A DNA stretch of 54,255 bases from Gymnopus androsaceus JB14 (taxonomy: Eukaryota > Basidiomycota > Agaricomycetes > Agaricales > Omphalotaceae): the NCBI GenBank assembly GCA_009733575.1, contig ML769661.1, positions 34,984 through 89,238 of the forward strand. The letters are read 5' to 3'. The translations under genes were made by a program, and so were the position numbers. The notes below the pieces were generated by a model. That model worked only from the letters and a program-made list of their open reading frames with translations. It ran no database searches and was not told the origin of the DNA. Positions 43,475 through 53,900 of the stretch are shown piece after piece (position 1 is the first letter of the stretch; each line of letters opens with the position of its first letter).

Positions 43475-43685
43475 AAATTCCCTAGTGCCCAGGGAAATAT
43501 AGGTTGCACTGAGGTACCCACAGGGTGACTAGGACACCCAGGATGTCTAGGCACCACAGGCACCCTAAAGAAACCCCCTAAATCCTGTGCATCCTGAGGA
43601 TAGAAAAGTATCTCTGAGGTGTCCCTCAATATTCCTGGGGTGTCCCTCAATATCCCTGGGGTGCCCTGGGAATCCATAGAGAAAA
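43475..43685. repeat. Repeat with CCCTGGGG units
   Basis: GTGTCCCTCAATATTCCTGGG is followed directly by a second similar unit (43618-43665), and the two ends are partly complementary (CCCAGGG). It resembles in style, not in detail, the palindromic elements at 35060-35464 and 44280-44510. Confidence 0.35.
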
Positions 43686-43905
43686 TATTTAAATAGTATA
43701 TTTTTTACCATCTTAGCCTCGTACACTCATATTTACCTTCTTGGTTTACTTATTCATTATTCATTATTCAAGTCTCAGTACTTAATACACTTATTATGGA
43801 TGGTTGTTGTGCTTATTGCTCACTGCTTATTATTGTCTTATTCATTTGGTGTTTCAGTGCTTAAATTCAAGTGACTCATAATAAACTTAAAGATTGACAC
43901 CTCAC

Positions 43906-43985
43906 AGGTTTGAACTCTCAGCCTCACAGTCAACTGTTTTATATAAACAATAACGCGAGAGCTCAAAACCACTGAACTATCTTGA
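43906..43985 (-). ncRNA. tRNA-like Pol III promoter unit
   Basis: On the minus strand, TAGTTCAGTGGTTTTGAGC (box A-like) is followed about 50 nt later by GAGAGTTCAAACCTG (box B-like). The ends do not pair into a good acceptor stem, and the middle is AT-rich. It may be a decayed tRNA or the head of a SINE-like element. Confidence 0.35.
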
Positions 43986-44279
43986 TGTAAGATATGCTAG
44001 AAACTGTGTGCACTATATACACTAACTAGTGGGGTCAGCATCACCTATAAGAAAATTGGTGAGCACTTGGTCATAAGTGCACATTCACCCATTCTCCCAC
44101 CATTGTCTACCGAGACTATCTCCAATGTTACCAGTAATTATTCTTAAGTAAAAAGGGCTTGAAATACAAAAACTGGACTCAATGTTTTGTCTTTTGGTTA
44201 ATTTAATTTTGTTGTGGATATAATGTAGTTTTTAATCAAGGCATAAAGTATGCAGGCCAAAGCGTCGGATGTGTGCTTA

Positions 44280-44504
44280 AATCACGTGCTCGTAAGCACG
44301 AGCACATGATCCCTCTCCCAGGGTGTCCCAGGCTTCCTAGAGCTTCCCAGGATCCCTAGGAATTTGCCCATTTCCCATGCAGCCCAAGCAACCTGAGCAG
44401 CCTAGGATTTTAGCCAAATCCTGAAGCCCTTTGGCTTACTTGAGGCTAATTTCTGATTAACTTCAGAGATACTCAAGGATCCCTAGAATTTGGCCAAAAT
44501 CCTG
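44280..44504. repeat. Repeat with inverted pieces at the copia truncation point
   Basis: It starts with a small hairpin GTGCTCGT-AAGCACGAGCAC (about 44287) that also occurs inside the MITE at 10515-11240. GGATCCCTAG-AATTTG occurs twice (44350 and 44480). The copia protease frame of 44505-46598 ends where it starts. Confidence 0.4.
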
Positions 44505-45941
44505 GGCTGAGCCAGAGATTAAGTTGCAGTGTGCTGTTGGAATATGAAGCACATCTGACAGGGAGAAGTTTCTAGTTACATTTCCTACTCTCAACTTGAG
44601 TACAATTGTCCCTTTTCCAATGGCGACTGCTGACAGTTTTGACCCAAAACCATGGACATTGAGTGGGGTTTCCAATTTGGTATAATCGTGGAATAGTTTC
44701 TTGTCATGGAAGATATGTCTTGTGGCTCCAGTGTTGTGATTCACTGAATTGTCCTGTGGCATGTCTATGTTCAATGCCACTGCATTGATGTTGAATTCTT
44801 CATTAATCTTGATCTCATCTTCATCTTCATCTTCCACTTCTCCTTCAACCTTCATCATAAAAGCAAAGGTATCTTCCACCTGGCCAAGTATTTCTTGCAC
44901 CTCCTTTTCTGTTGCCTTGCTGTAGTTTGCAACTGGGTTGCTTCTGCTTGGACCCTCTTCAGCCATCCCTGCATATCTACCTCCTCCACCCCGATTTGCT
45001 TCTGCCGTTGCCCTCTCAATGGCCTCTTTCCTCTGAGCCGTGATTCTAGCCTTGGGTGGTAGGTGTAGCACTCTTGAACCCCTGAAGTTCATGGGATATT
45101 GGCCAACCTTTCCACCTCCATATACCAAACACTCCACTTTGGTATGAATTTGCTCCAGGATACGGTGCTTGTTTTTGGGCATGGGATTTCTGCTGTGGTT
45201 GGTGTCTGCTATTGGTGAAAGCAGGTGCGGCATTGTAGACTCCAGTGACAGCCTTTCCCTCCTTTGTCTCTACCCTTTCCCTTTCCAGTTGCTACAATGG
45301 TGTTAATGGAGATTGCCGATGGTGCAATTCCACATTCAACCTCCTCTGTCTTCAATCTTGTAATGACATCCCTAGATGACAAGGGTTTTCCTGCTGCCTC
45401 TGCATCTCTCATCTTCTGTCAAAGGTCATCACAACAGTACCTCCACTCTTCATTGTTCATCATAAGTGTGACAATGTGTTTCACAAATTCTGTGTCTGGC
45501 ATCATTTCTGGATCTGCATCACAAAGATGTCTGTAGAGCTGGATCATCATCTGTAGCCAGAGGACTGGATTGTTGCCATTTTCACACCTATTTCCAATGA
45601 TTTGTTGTTTGATACTGATAGCTGCAAGACTGTTTGCTGGATTGTACTTGTTCCTGAGTGCATGCCATGCTTCATGAGCAGTCTTGGTCTCTTTGACAAT
45701 GTACAATTTCTGGACAGGGTTGGTGTCAATGATGAACAATCTAGCTTGTTTGTCACCTTTTGTCCAGGGTTTTGCTTGTTCTTTTGCAGCCTGTACAAGG
45801 ATCTTGTTATCTGGAACCCTAATGGTACACTTGGTACCATTGTCATCAATTCCCTCAAATTGTTTGCTCCCTATGAGGTTATCACAAATCCCTTACTCAC
45901 CTGCTATGGATTTGGAGGTTGGCAACAAAGGTTAAGCTGAG

Positions 45942-46394
45942 TGTGTAGAAAGAGAAGTGCTTGTATGAAGACAATGAAGATGTTATTGAGTCTGAGGTCT
46001 CTGAGCTCAGACCAGTCTACTTATATACAAAGGGACTGGGACCCCAGTCACTACTATATAAGACCCATGATACCTATCCATGTGGGTCTGAAACAAGGGG
46101 TAGATCAACCCTGTTGGGATGGAGATAACATCTCTACAAGGGTGGAGCAACCCTGTTAGGATGGAGATAACATCTCTACAAGGGTTGGGTAACCCTGCAA
46201 GGTGGAGATAACATCCCTGCAAGGGTTGAGTAGCCCTGCAAGGTGGAGATAACATCCCTGCAAGGGTTTGATGGAGTAGCTAAGAAGCATATGTACATCT
46301 ATACTAGATAATAAAAGTGTCAAGATAATGCACCAAGATAAGATAATAAAATATGTCATAGATAAGATATAATGAAATAGGGAAATCTGTGACA
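45942..46394 (-). repeat. Solo copia-type LTR inside gag
   Basis: The borders TGTGTAGAAAG and CTGTGACA give TG...CA ends. On the minus strand TATATAAG (about 46019-46026) is a TATA box. GAG flanks both sides, but I cannot show a full 5-bp duplication. It splits the gag frame described for 44505-46598. Confidence 0.55.
46113..46270. repeat. Four tandem 41-43-bp units in the LTR
   Basis: Each unit contains GGTGGAGATAACATC or GATGGAGATAACATC followed by CTACAAGGG or CTGCAAGGG. The last two units are nearly identical. They lie upstream of the TATA box in the LTR's own orientation, where enhancer-like repeats are often found. Confidence 0.8.
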
Positions 46395-46715
46395 GAGGTC
46401 TGGAATCACAGGTGGCTGGTATTCTGGACCGCCAATATACTTCCAGTAACCTTCAGAATTGAGCACGCCCTCTGCTTTTGTTCTGGATTCATTATAGTTG
46501 TTTGAACTGTCCTCATTTTCTTTGATAGGAGTCAGGGTGAGTTGTTTTGAAGAGTATTTTGATTCCTTTGACTCTCTTTCATCACTGGATTTGGACATGT
46601 TAAGCTGAAGTAGTTGAATTGAATGGGACTTGGATGTGGGTAGGCATGTTCAAGTTATTAGGGAATATTGGTTGTTTCTGTTAAGGTTTTGTGTATGCAC
46701 AGATTGTTAGAGCTT

Positions 46716-46728
46716 GGGGCCCATAACC
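46716..46728 (-). promoter_or_regulatory. Second copia primer-binding site of half-tRNA type
   Basis: The minus strand reads GGTTATGGGCCCC, identical to 34451-34463, and lies about 120 bp upstream of the gag start at 46598. The 5' LTR should therefore begin at 46729 and extend rightward; it contains three copies of a CTGGTATGGAGCAAGAGA-like unit (about 46770-47240), but I cannot place its far border. Confidence 0.6.
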
Positions 46729-47796
46729 TGTTAAGGTTCAGGGTGTGTATAGAATTAATATATTCAATTATAATCTGGTATGGAGCAAGAGACATTTAGT
46801 ATATACAATTTCATGCATAGTCTAACATACCTGGTATGGAGCAAGAGATGGTAAGGGTCTTGCTCCGTCCAGGTTGGTATAGTGATAAGTCCTAAGCACC
46901 CTATAGACACTGGTCATCCCTCAGCATAGTGAGTGATCCCCTGCCAGTTATGAATGGCCCTCCCTTTGTAAAATATTCAGTACTTTCAATGATTGAACAT
47001 GAAAACCATATATATATGATTGATACACTTATGAAGCATCTGGTGAGTTGAGGTCCAGCTAAGCCTCATTAAGCTCACTGTCTAATGCATCTGCTGAGTA
47101 CCAAACAGCAAATTCCCATGCCTGGCATCACTGAGGTAAGGAGCATACATGCTTGACTATTCTCTGGAGCTGAATGGAACATGATGAATGCTACATTACA
47201 GATTAACATTGAGTTAGCATACCTTGTATATGGCAAGAGCAATACCCTCACCAGGTGCACTCCCTGGAGTGGTTTCTTCAATGTCATTGTCTTGTCAGGC
47301 AACTGCTTCATGATTGGTATCATCAGAATCCCTCCGTGTCATGGTCTCCTGGTATGCTGATTTTGTAGAATGGCTCTGTGCTTTCTTGCTTTCCTCTTTT
47401 GTCAGAGCACCAATAGTGTGTAATGAATATCTGTCTTGTCAAAGCATAGGACTTGTTGCGACTCCTACGCATATAGACACATATGAGGCGCGACACCGGC
47501 TGGTGGGTACTGTCTCGCACACGACGTTGAGGCCGCTTTATAGCCGGGCTATGGGGATTTTGATTTTGGCTGCATCAGATGCGTGTCTAATCTCCGCGGA
47601 GGTTGTAACAATTGTGATTAGCGCCTATACGGTCTTGTTCAATTTGGAGATTCCCTCACTAGAACCTTCATATCCGATCCACCCCTCTCACCATCTATTC
47701 ATCTCTATCTATTTTTTAAGACTCAAATCGCATCTGTAAATCCGAGTTTGTATTCTTGTATTTCGGTGTTCGCTGAGATTCTTTCTCCAGTTAAAA

Positions 47797-48856
47797 ATGG
47801 AAATCTTCATGAAGAATATCCCTCAAGATTCGACTAAATACGGTCTTATTAGGCGACTTGCCTACATTTTCCATGGCCCAGGATACAATCACCACCAACC
47901 TCAAATAAACTTTGAGGTGTACCTTTATAAGGAATCGCATTGGTTGGGAATGGGTGAGTTATTGCTTTAATGTTCTTGACATTCTGTATTCACTGTTGGC
48001 TTAGGTGCTTTGACCCTTCCAGACACTGATATTGCCAAAAGGTTCCTCCAAGAATATGGCACACAAGATGCCCCCAAACAATGTGTACTAGGAGGGACAA
48101 GGATGATATTCTCTCGAAGCAGAAAGGAGCCCAATCAGGATATCATCAAGAAACTAGCTTGGTATAAAGATCCCAATACCGCGGAACAGGAAGAGCAGCG
48201 GACAAACAGAGCCAAAGTTGGAGTTGTGAACATTTGCCAGATCCAGTTCAGTTGGTTTGCACGGGACAGTGTAACATCCATAGAATGGGAACACACCTGT
48301 AGTCCAACTGGACAACCTTCAATCTTGAAGGGCCGCCGGAAATTCTCATCACTACCAGAGCTTATGATTTGCCCGAACCTGGGTTTGCTGTTATCCGTTT
48401 TCCACTATCGTTTATTTGTTACATTTTGGTCCATCACCATTCTCCTTCCCCGGATGAAGATCTAGAACATTTTATCTACTTCAACCTCTATCACCCTTCT
48501 TTGTTCAAAATTGAGAAGGATACACTGATACCCACCAGCAATGAGCGCTGCTCTCATCTTCCACTCAGCGGACACGAGACTGTTGCCTCATATACTTCAG
48601 AAATCATATGCTTAGTCTGCAACTCAGCTGCTGATTTGCCCTTTTTCCGAGAGCTCTATCATATTGCTCAGCCTCGACCGGTAAATGCCAAGCCTGATAC
48701 CTACAACCAACCCATTGAGCATCATAACATTTTCACCCAGGCAGCGATTGATTGGGTTGCAGACTTTGTGTGTGAACTCAACTGGCATGTTGCATTCCAA
48801 GTGGAAACTCTAGTTCATTGGCAGTGTGTTGACGTCCAAGAAATGGTGTCTTTAAG
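47797..48856 (+). pseudogene. RNA-dependent RNA polymerase gene, N-terminal part only
   Basis: Exon 1 (47797-47953) begins MEIFMKNIPQDSTKYGLIRR and joins exon 2 (from 48005) across a 51-nt intron (GTGAGT...GGCTTAG) in phase. Exon 2 reads ALTLPDTDIAKRFLQEYG, GGTRMIFSRSRKEPNQDII and VVNICQIQFSWFARDSVTSI. A frameshift near 48325 moves to the frame with YDLPEPGFAVIRFPLSFICY and later LNWHVAFQVETLVHW. This is the N-terminal pattern of fungal RNAi polymerases, which copy single-stranded RNA to feed Dicer in gene silencing. The catalytic part is absent: the frame is cut at 48857 by a TIR element. It was thus a silencing gene, now dead. Confidence 0.7.
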
Positions 48857-49590
48857 CATCAGCAAAACCTGTATGACATGGGCAGTGCTTGAGCAAACTG
48901 TCCAGAGTTCCCAGCACTCCAGTGTCCCAGCACTCAGATGGTCCAGCTGATGCAGGAGGGAGCTCCCAGAAGCTCCCAGAGGCTGCAAAATTACCTTATT
49001 TGGAAATAACATATGATTTTATATTTCTGACAGCACTGGCAAGCGCTGGCCAGTGCTGGGAGCTCTGGGAGCGCTGGGAGCGCTGGGAATTTTACAGGGG
49101 ATCCCGAAAACCTTGGCATGTGCATCAATTTTTTCTCCAGCAATAAATATTTCGTAAACCACAGCCAACGCCGTAAATGCTCCATAAGCGCGCATGATTC
49201 TTCGTAGTACTGTCTAACTATCTTTCTATCTTTCGCTGCTATCATTACGCAGGATGTAGAGGAACACCGAACCCGCGCTCTATCTTTAAGCTACATCTGG
49301 CTGCATATGAGCCATCCGCTCACTCAGGCGAGCACATTTACAGGTACATCCTTAGCATGGAGGTAGTACTAGAAATAGGCATTGCGATGTACTTAGTTTG
49401 GTAGTAGAGGGTAGTAGTCTGGTAGTAGTACTAGTGCGCTTTCGAGTGCTTCTGTGTGGTTGCCAGGTGGTTGCTATGGATTACGAAATATTTATTTTAA
49501 ACAAAAAATATTGGCACATGCCAAGGTTTTCGGAATCCCCTGTAAGTAATCCTGTGGGAATCAAAATGCAAAATACAGGTTTTGCTGATG
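48857..49590. mobile_element. TIR element with CATCAGCAAAACCTG ends
   Basis: CATCAGCAAAACCTG at 48857 and its exact complement at 49576-49590 form the ends. Inside are CCCAGCACTCCAG- and GAGCGCTGGGAGCGCTGGG-type inverted pieces and another inverted pair, AAAACCTTGGCATGTGC (49105) against GCACATGCCAAGGTTTT (49515). No coding sequence is visible. To its left is a broken RdRP gene and to its right a broken F-box gene. Confidence 0.75.
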
Positions 49591-49631
49591 TGTGTGTAAG
49601 CTTATCTCTGACATGGTAGATAGAGCATTTA

Positions 49632-50188
49632 TCATGGCACATACCGTGTATCTAGAATAGTAAGAGACCTCAGCGCGGGTTCCAGTAATAACTTTAGCTT
49701 CATCTCTGCTGTAGAAATGGATTCCGACAGAAGCTGCGGTTCAGTGGTTTGCACCCATGCCTTAGTCTGAATCTGTCGCAAAAAATAGATGTTTGGCATC
49801 TTCCTCAGTCGCTCTGCGAAATTCCCATCGGACTCGAGCGAAAATGATGGGGAGAGTGAGTCGATGTACAGAGTTCGTATGTACTTGGAGACGCCGGATC
49901 CTGAATCCGATTGAGATGATTCCTTCAAGTTATCGTCTACAAGAGTTTGTAGTAGGCCGATTCCTGGCTCCAAGTTATCGCTATGAATGTTAAGGGTTAC
50001 TTCTGCTAAGACTTGAGCTTTGAATGCGTTTCCGAACAACGAACATGTCCGACGGAGGCTTTTCCTGTCTTCAAGTCGAGGGGTCTACGAGCGTGAATAA
50101 GTGATTTTTCCAGTTGAGAGATTTCAAGTTGGTTACTTGCCTCGCTTCCGATTTTGTGCAAAAGCTCTAGAGGGAGTGAATGTAACAT
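49632..50188 (-). CDS. F-box protein, 3' end probably lost
   Basis: Exon 1 (50141-50188) encodes MLHSLPLELLHKIGSE and joins exon 2 (49632-50084) as TPRLEDRKSLRRTCSLFG, together a clear F-box (LPLELL--I ... L---SLR-TC). The 56-nt intron has a GC-AG type donor (GAG followed by GCAAGT) and CTCGTAG acceptor; a GT donor four bases further on does not keep the frame. F-box proteins bring substrates to SCF ubiquitin ligases. The open frame ends after 166 residues at RYVP, but a GTATGT donor sits right there (about 49639), so the real gene probably continued through another intron into sequence now replaced by the TIR element ending at 49590. It is minus strand, convergent with the broken RdRP. Confidence 0.65.
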
Positions 50189-50327
50189 CCAAGAGCCAAA
50201 ACTTGCGCATGTATACACATGGCTTGCACATGGCGGAAAAGAGCGCCACATAAAAGAGCGCCACATAAGTTAGCGCTCGCGCCTATTTCTCTCTACTCCA
50301 ACCACAACCTACCTTACTGTCGTTACT

Positions 50328-51655
50328 ATGGTCGCCATCGAGAATCCCGTTGTCTCGGATACTACATCTCTATCTTCCAAATCGTCCTCGCCTTTACCTT
50401 TAGTCACGTCGCATTTGAAGAATCCTCTCCATTCGTTCAATGTTCATCCAACTATAATACTAAGTGCCGCAGGAATTGGAATTCTTATCGCTCTGGGTCT
50501 TTTTGTGTTCATCTGCTGGAAAACGAGGAAAAGTATCACTGATTTTGGACTTGGGCGAGCCCAGTTTGTAACGGTCTGTGTCTCTTTTTTTTCTCTATGG
50601 CGAGCGAGCCATATCGCTCAGCTCAGTTCCATAGTTTGGGTTACTAAATATACTTTTAGACAAAAGAAGACATCTGTGATAAAAGATACAACAAGTTGAA
50701 ACCGCTCAAACTGCAGCTTAGACCCAAGACTCAGCCCTTTTCCTTCTCCGTCACAAAACCCACCGTCAATGCAAATAAACGATTCTCAACTCGGCTTCCT
50801 GATTCGCAAGAAAAGGCTCACCTTCTCCCAAATGAACCGCCTAGCTCATTGTATCTTTATCGCTTTCACCACTCACGCCAGCGAGATCCGAGTCCCTTGT
50901 CCTCATCGACTACCCGAAACCCAGATTCAGCCATGTTTACACGTACCAGCTCTGTTGCTCCCGTACTTCCACCATTACCCATGCCAGCGTTCGCTCTGGA
51001 CGCGATTCCGGCTTTGTGCTCTCCTCCATCGACATCGCCTAAAGAGATATTCGAATGGATTCAATCAGATTCGGTCCTGAGCTCCCAGGACGGATACGCT
51101 CGCGCCCGAGAGGATTCACGTCTAGTATGCATTTTCCCCGAGACTCGAAAACCTAGTCAAACGAGTATTACTGGCACAAAGATGAAGACGACGTACGCCC
51201 TCGCTCAGGAAGCACGCATGTCGATGTCGATGTTCTCCTCTTCGACTCTGAATAAAATCGGTGCTCGAGGCCCGTCCATGTCGCTCTCTTCGCGCTCTCC
51301 GTTGTCTCAGTTAAGTACAAACGCGGACAGCAGCGCCTCCCGGTCCAACTCTCAACTTTCATCCGAACATTCTTCTGCCTCGCCTATTAGTGCATCATAT
51401 TTATCGAAGGATCTTTCTCCCTCGAGGACGCATCGTCAGTACTATCCATTTGGGCACTCTTCGCAGAACCATACGGGAGCTACACGCATTCCTAGCATCT
51501 CTCATTTGGAAGAATGCCATCTCGGTCCATTGGAGCAAGGTACAAGGTGGGGTTCAATGTGGCATACCCTCGAGAAGCCCATTCCGAATCGCATTCTAGG
51601 TCAAGGGTACAAGAAGGGTCTTCGTAGGGCTGCTAAGGAGGGGAAAGAGAATTGA
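50328..51655 (+). CDS. Single-span membrane protein with Ser-rich tail
   Basis: Exon 1 is 50328-50567 and exon 2 is 50660-51655; the intron (92 nt) has GTAACG, a TTACTAAAT branch and CTTTTAG, and the join is in phase. The product is 411 residues: a short Ser/Thr-rich N-terminus without a cleavable signal, one strong span (TIILSAAGIGILIALGLFVF, about residues 42-66) followed by CWKTRK, then a long polar tail rich in Ser, Pro and Arg, with a conserved-looking C-terminus (WGSMWHTLEKPIPNRILGQG and a basic end). Type III topology with the tail in the cytoplasm follows from the positive residues after the span. I know similar basidiomycete proteins only as uncharacterised. The region looks undamaged and GC-richer than the transposons around it. 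Confidence 0.75.
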
Positions 51656-52418
51656 TAGGTTCTGGATATGGAAAGGAAGTCGGTTAATCTTGATGTAATG
51701 CTCGACGTCTCTTGGTGTTCTGGTTCTGCGAAAGTTTCTTGGTTATCTCATGATTCGTGCGGATTCCATCAGTCTGGTTTTCTTTTTTTTTTTAAATTCA
51801 CGACCTTTATTTACTCTACGCGCATGATTCACGTTTGCATGATGTTCACGAGCTAATACTATTACTCCTACTTAATGTTTTAATATTGATACTACCTGTT
51901 TTTGTATGAACTCGAGGAGGGAACATTATGTTCATCAAGCTTTTGATTTTAGACTCGCCTTCGTCACCTTTCAAATAATCATAGCATGCTACACTCCGAA
52001 TCAGATAAGACATTTTAACTGCTGCAGTGCACCTAAATATCATCACAGTACATAAAAATGATGAATATAAAATTTCTATTATTAATGCATGGTTACATGA
52101 CATGGAAACTTGATTGAATAGCTCTCTGGAGGTCTCCAGAGGTCTCCAGAGGTTTATATTGGTCTCTGGAATAGGTAACCTTGCTCCAGCTGCTCCAGAA
52201 GCTACAGGTGCTCTGGAGATCTCTGGAGACCACCCAGGTTTTGCTGATGCCATGACAACCATAGTACAGCAATCCACAGCTGTGGATTGCTGTGGAATGC
52301 TGTAAGCTGTTGTGGTTGCTGTAGCGTTCACCCAAGTTTTACTGATGAAACCATAAACTTTGGGCTTCACTTGGAACAGTCTCTCTACTGAACCTCCTTA
52401 TCCAAGGTATCCAACCAA
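51656..52418. other. Intergenic stretch with palindromic repeats
   Basis: 52110-52240 is rich in GGAGGTCTCCAGAGGTCTCC-type inverted units and ends at CAGGTTTTGCTGATG (52240-52256), an end of the CATCAGCAAAACCTG group. A perfect 28-bp palindrome around CCACAGCTGTGG follows at 52266-52293, and AAGTTTTACTGATG at 52333. A left end was not found, so this is probably a broken member of that group. No gene. Confidence 0.5.
52266..52293. repeat. Perfect 28-bp palindrome
   Basis: Two 14-bp arms, ACAGCAATCCACAG and its exact complement, touch without a loop. Confidence 0.9.
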
Positions 52419-53900
52419 ATGCTCATTTTCGTGCTTCTATCCCTTATTCGCACTTGTATCTCTCTTCCTACTCCAAGTCCTAGTGACTCTTTGAGCCCAG
52501 GTGTCCCTACCCGTACAACTCCTGGGATTATCTGGAGCTGTCTCACCACCATCTTTGCATGTACATGGACAGCAGTGCATCCCAATGTGCCTGCGTATAA
52601 TGCTTCTCATTCACGGCTTTTGGGGAACCGCGTAAAGATATTGGTCGTCGCACTCATTGCCCCGGAGCTCATCGTCATATGGGCTGCAAGCCAACTTTTC
52701 TACTCAAAGCGTGCTATTAAAAGGCTTCGTCGATTTTCCCCTTGTACGTGTCAACCACGCTATCAAACTTTAGAAACTGACTGTGATAAACTCACTGGCA
52801 GGTAGTGATTGGACAATGACTCATGGCATGTTCCTTGTCATGGGAGGCTTCATGTTGACGGATCCTTCTGGAAAGCATCTTGGAGTCTTGCTAGACAACA
52901 ACCTTGAATCCCTCATGTTGAGGAAGCTCATTTCCTTTCCCAAGATTTCTTCCTCAGGGATCATGGACAAGAGCAAGGCAGATGCACTAGCAAAGACACT
53001 TGCCTTGGTTCAAACCATCTGGTTCATAGCACAGGTCATCTCGAGAGCAGTACAACATTTACCCATCACAGAGCTCGAGCTTACCACAATTGCCTTCGCT
53101 TTGTCCTGACATACACATTTTGGTTGGAAAAGCCACAGAATGTCCGGTATCCCATTTTGGTACCACTGCTAGATCATGACAAGAAAACTGCTGGTCTCCC
53201 TGATGACCGAGAAGACACCTGCTTGGGTGCTGTTGAAAACAGGTCATCGGACATTGAACAGCAGCCAATTTTGGCTCGAGATAATGTCTCTACCCATCAC
53301 CCGGTACAGGACAATCACGACCAGAGCACTGCTGGTCTCCTTGATGATCCAGCAGACACTGGCTCGGGCACTGATACAAGTGGGGTTTTAGCCTCATCTT
53401 GGAGAGAGATATTCGTTGCCCCAATCGGGGCACTTGACAGGTCCAAAAGAACGAAGAATGAACTACCCGAGCTTCAGTTTCGCAAGAATGTGCCTGCTTT
53501 TTTTGGGGGTTTCCATAAGCCTGAGGAGAACCGTGACAGCTCCACATTGGTGTTCTTAGTATTGTCTATGGAAATGCTCATTGGGGCGCTGTTTGGATCC
53601 ATTCATTGTATCGCTTGGACCTTTCAATTCCCAACAACAGTAGAGAGAGAATTATGGCAGGTAATATCTCTTTGCATGACTATTGCTCCACCAATCATAC
53701 CACTAACCACACTGGCCGCAGTAGCGTTTCCTTACTCGAACATTGTTAACTTTTTTATGAAAGCATTTGTGATTCTTGTCATACTGATTTATGTCGTTGC
53801 TAGATTATCGATGTCGGTCTTGGTATTTGTACTTTTGCGAGATCTTCCCACAGGAGTTTTTGAGGATGTACAATGGAGTAAATACATTCCTCATGTGTAA
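52419..53900 (+). CDS. Polytopic membrane protein, basidiomycete family, one frameshift
   Basis: Exon 1 (52419-52743) starts with a signal peptide (MLIFVLLSLIRTCISLP) and has IIWSCLTTIFACTWTAVHPN and LIAPELIVIWAASQ. A 58-nt intron (GTACGT...GGCAG) joins exon 2 (52802-53900), which has WTMTHGMFLVMGGFML, the block from DKSKADALAKTLALVQ to WFIAQVISRAVQHLPITELEL, then membrane spans and the end VQWSKYIPHV. This order is that of a large family of uncharacterised basidiomycete membrane proteins. Near 53100 the frame changes after ELTTIAFA: one extra T would restore it. A central segment is internally duplicated (TAGLPDDREDT and TAGLLDDPADT). Apart from the shift the gene looks intact, so either a recent mutation or a sequencing error is possible. 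Role unknown. Confidence 0.75.

Larger units (their letters stand above)
44505..46598 (-). pseudogene. Copia gag-protease fragment
   Basis: Gag starts at 46598 (MSKSSDERESKESKYSSK; GYWKYIGGPEYQPP), is interrupted by a solo LTR (45942-46394), and resumes (LFIIDTNPVQKLYIVKETK, AWHALRNKYNPANSLAAISI). After a Lys/Gly-rich stretch (ATGKGKGRDKGGK) a broken zinc knuckle (CLVYGGGKVGQYP, with cysteine and histidine positions changed) and the protease start (NTGATRHIFHDK, with Asn in place of the catalytic Asp) follow. It ends at LHIPTAHCNLISG inside protease, at a repeat. Integrase, reverse transcriptase and RNase H are absent. Frameshifts separate the blocks near 45720 and 45240. An inactive 5' fragment of an element different from the one at 28823-36071. 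Confidence 0.75.

Noticed and set aside
46113..46270. CRISPR-like array
   Set aside because: The units are contiguous tandem copies without unique spacers, in a fungal LTR.
47314..47739. 141-codon open frame upstream of the RdRP gene
   Set aside because: It shows no domain or intron context and partly overlaps what should be the copia LTR and the RdRP promoter; composition is not convincing.
51846..52370. Minus-strand 174-codon open frame
   Set aside because: It crosses palindromic repeats (52110-52293) and has no coherent features.
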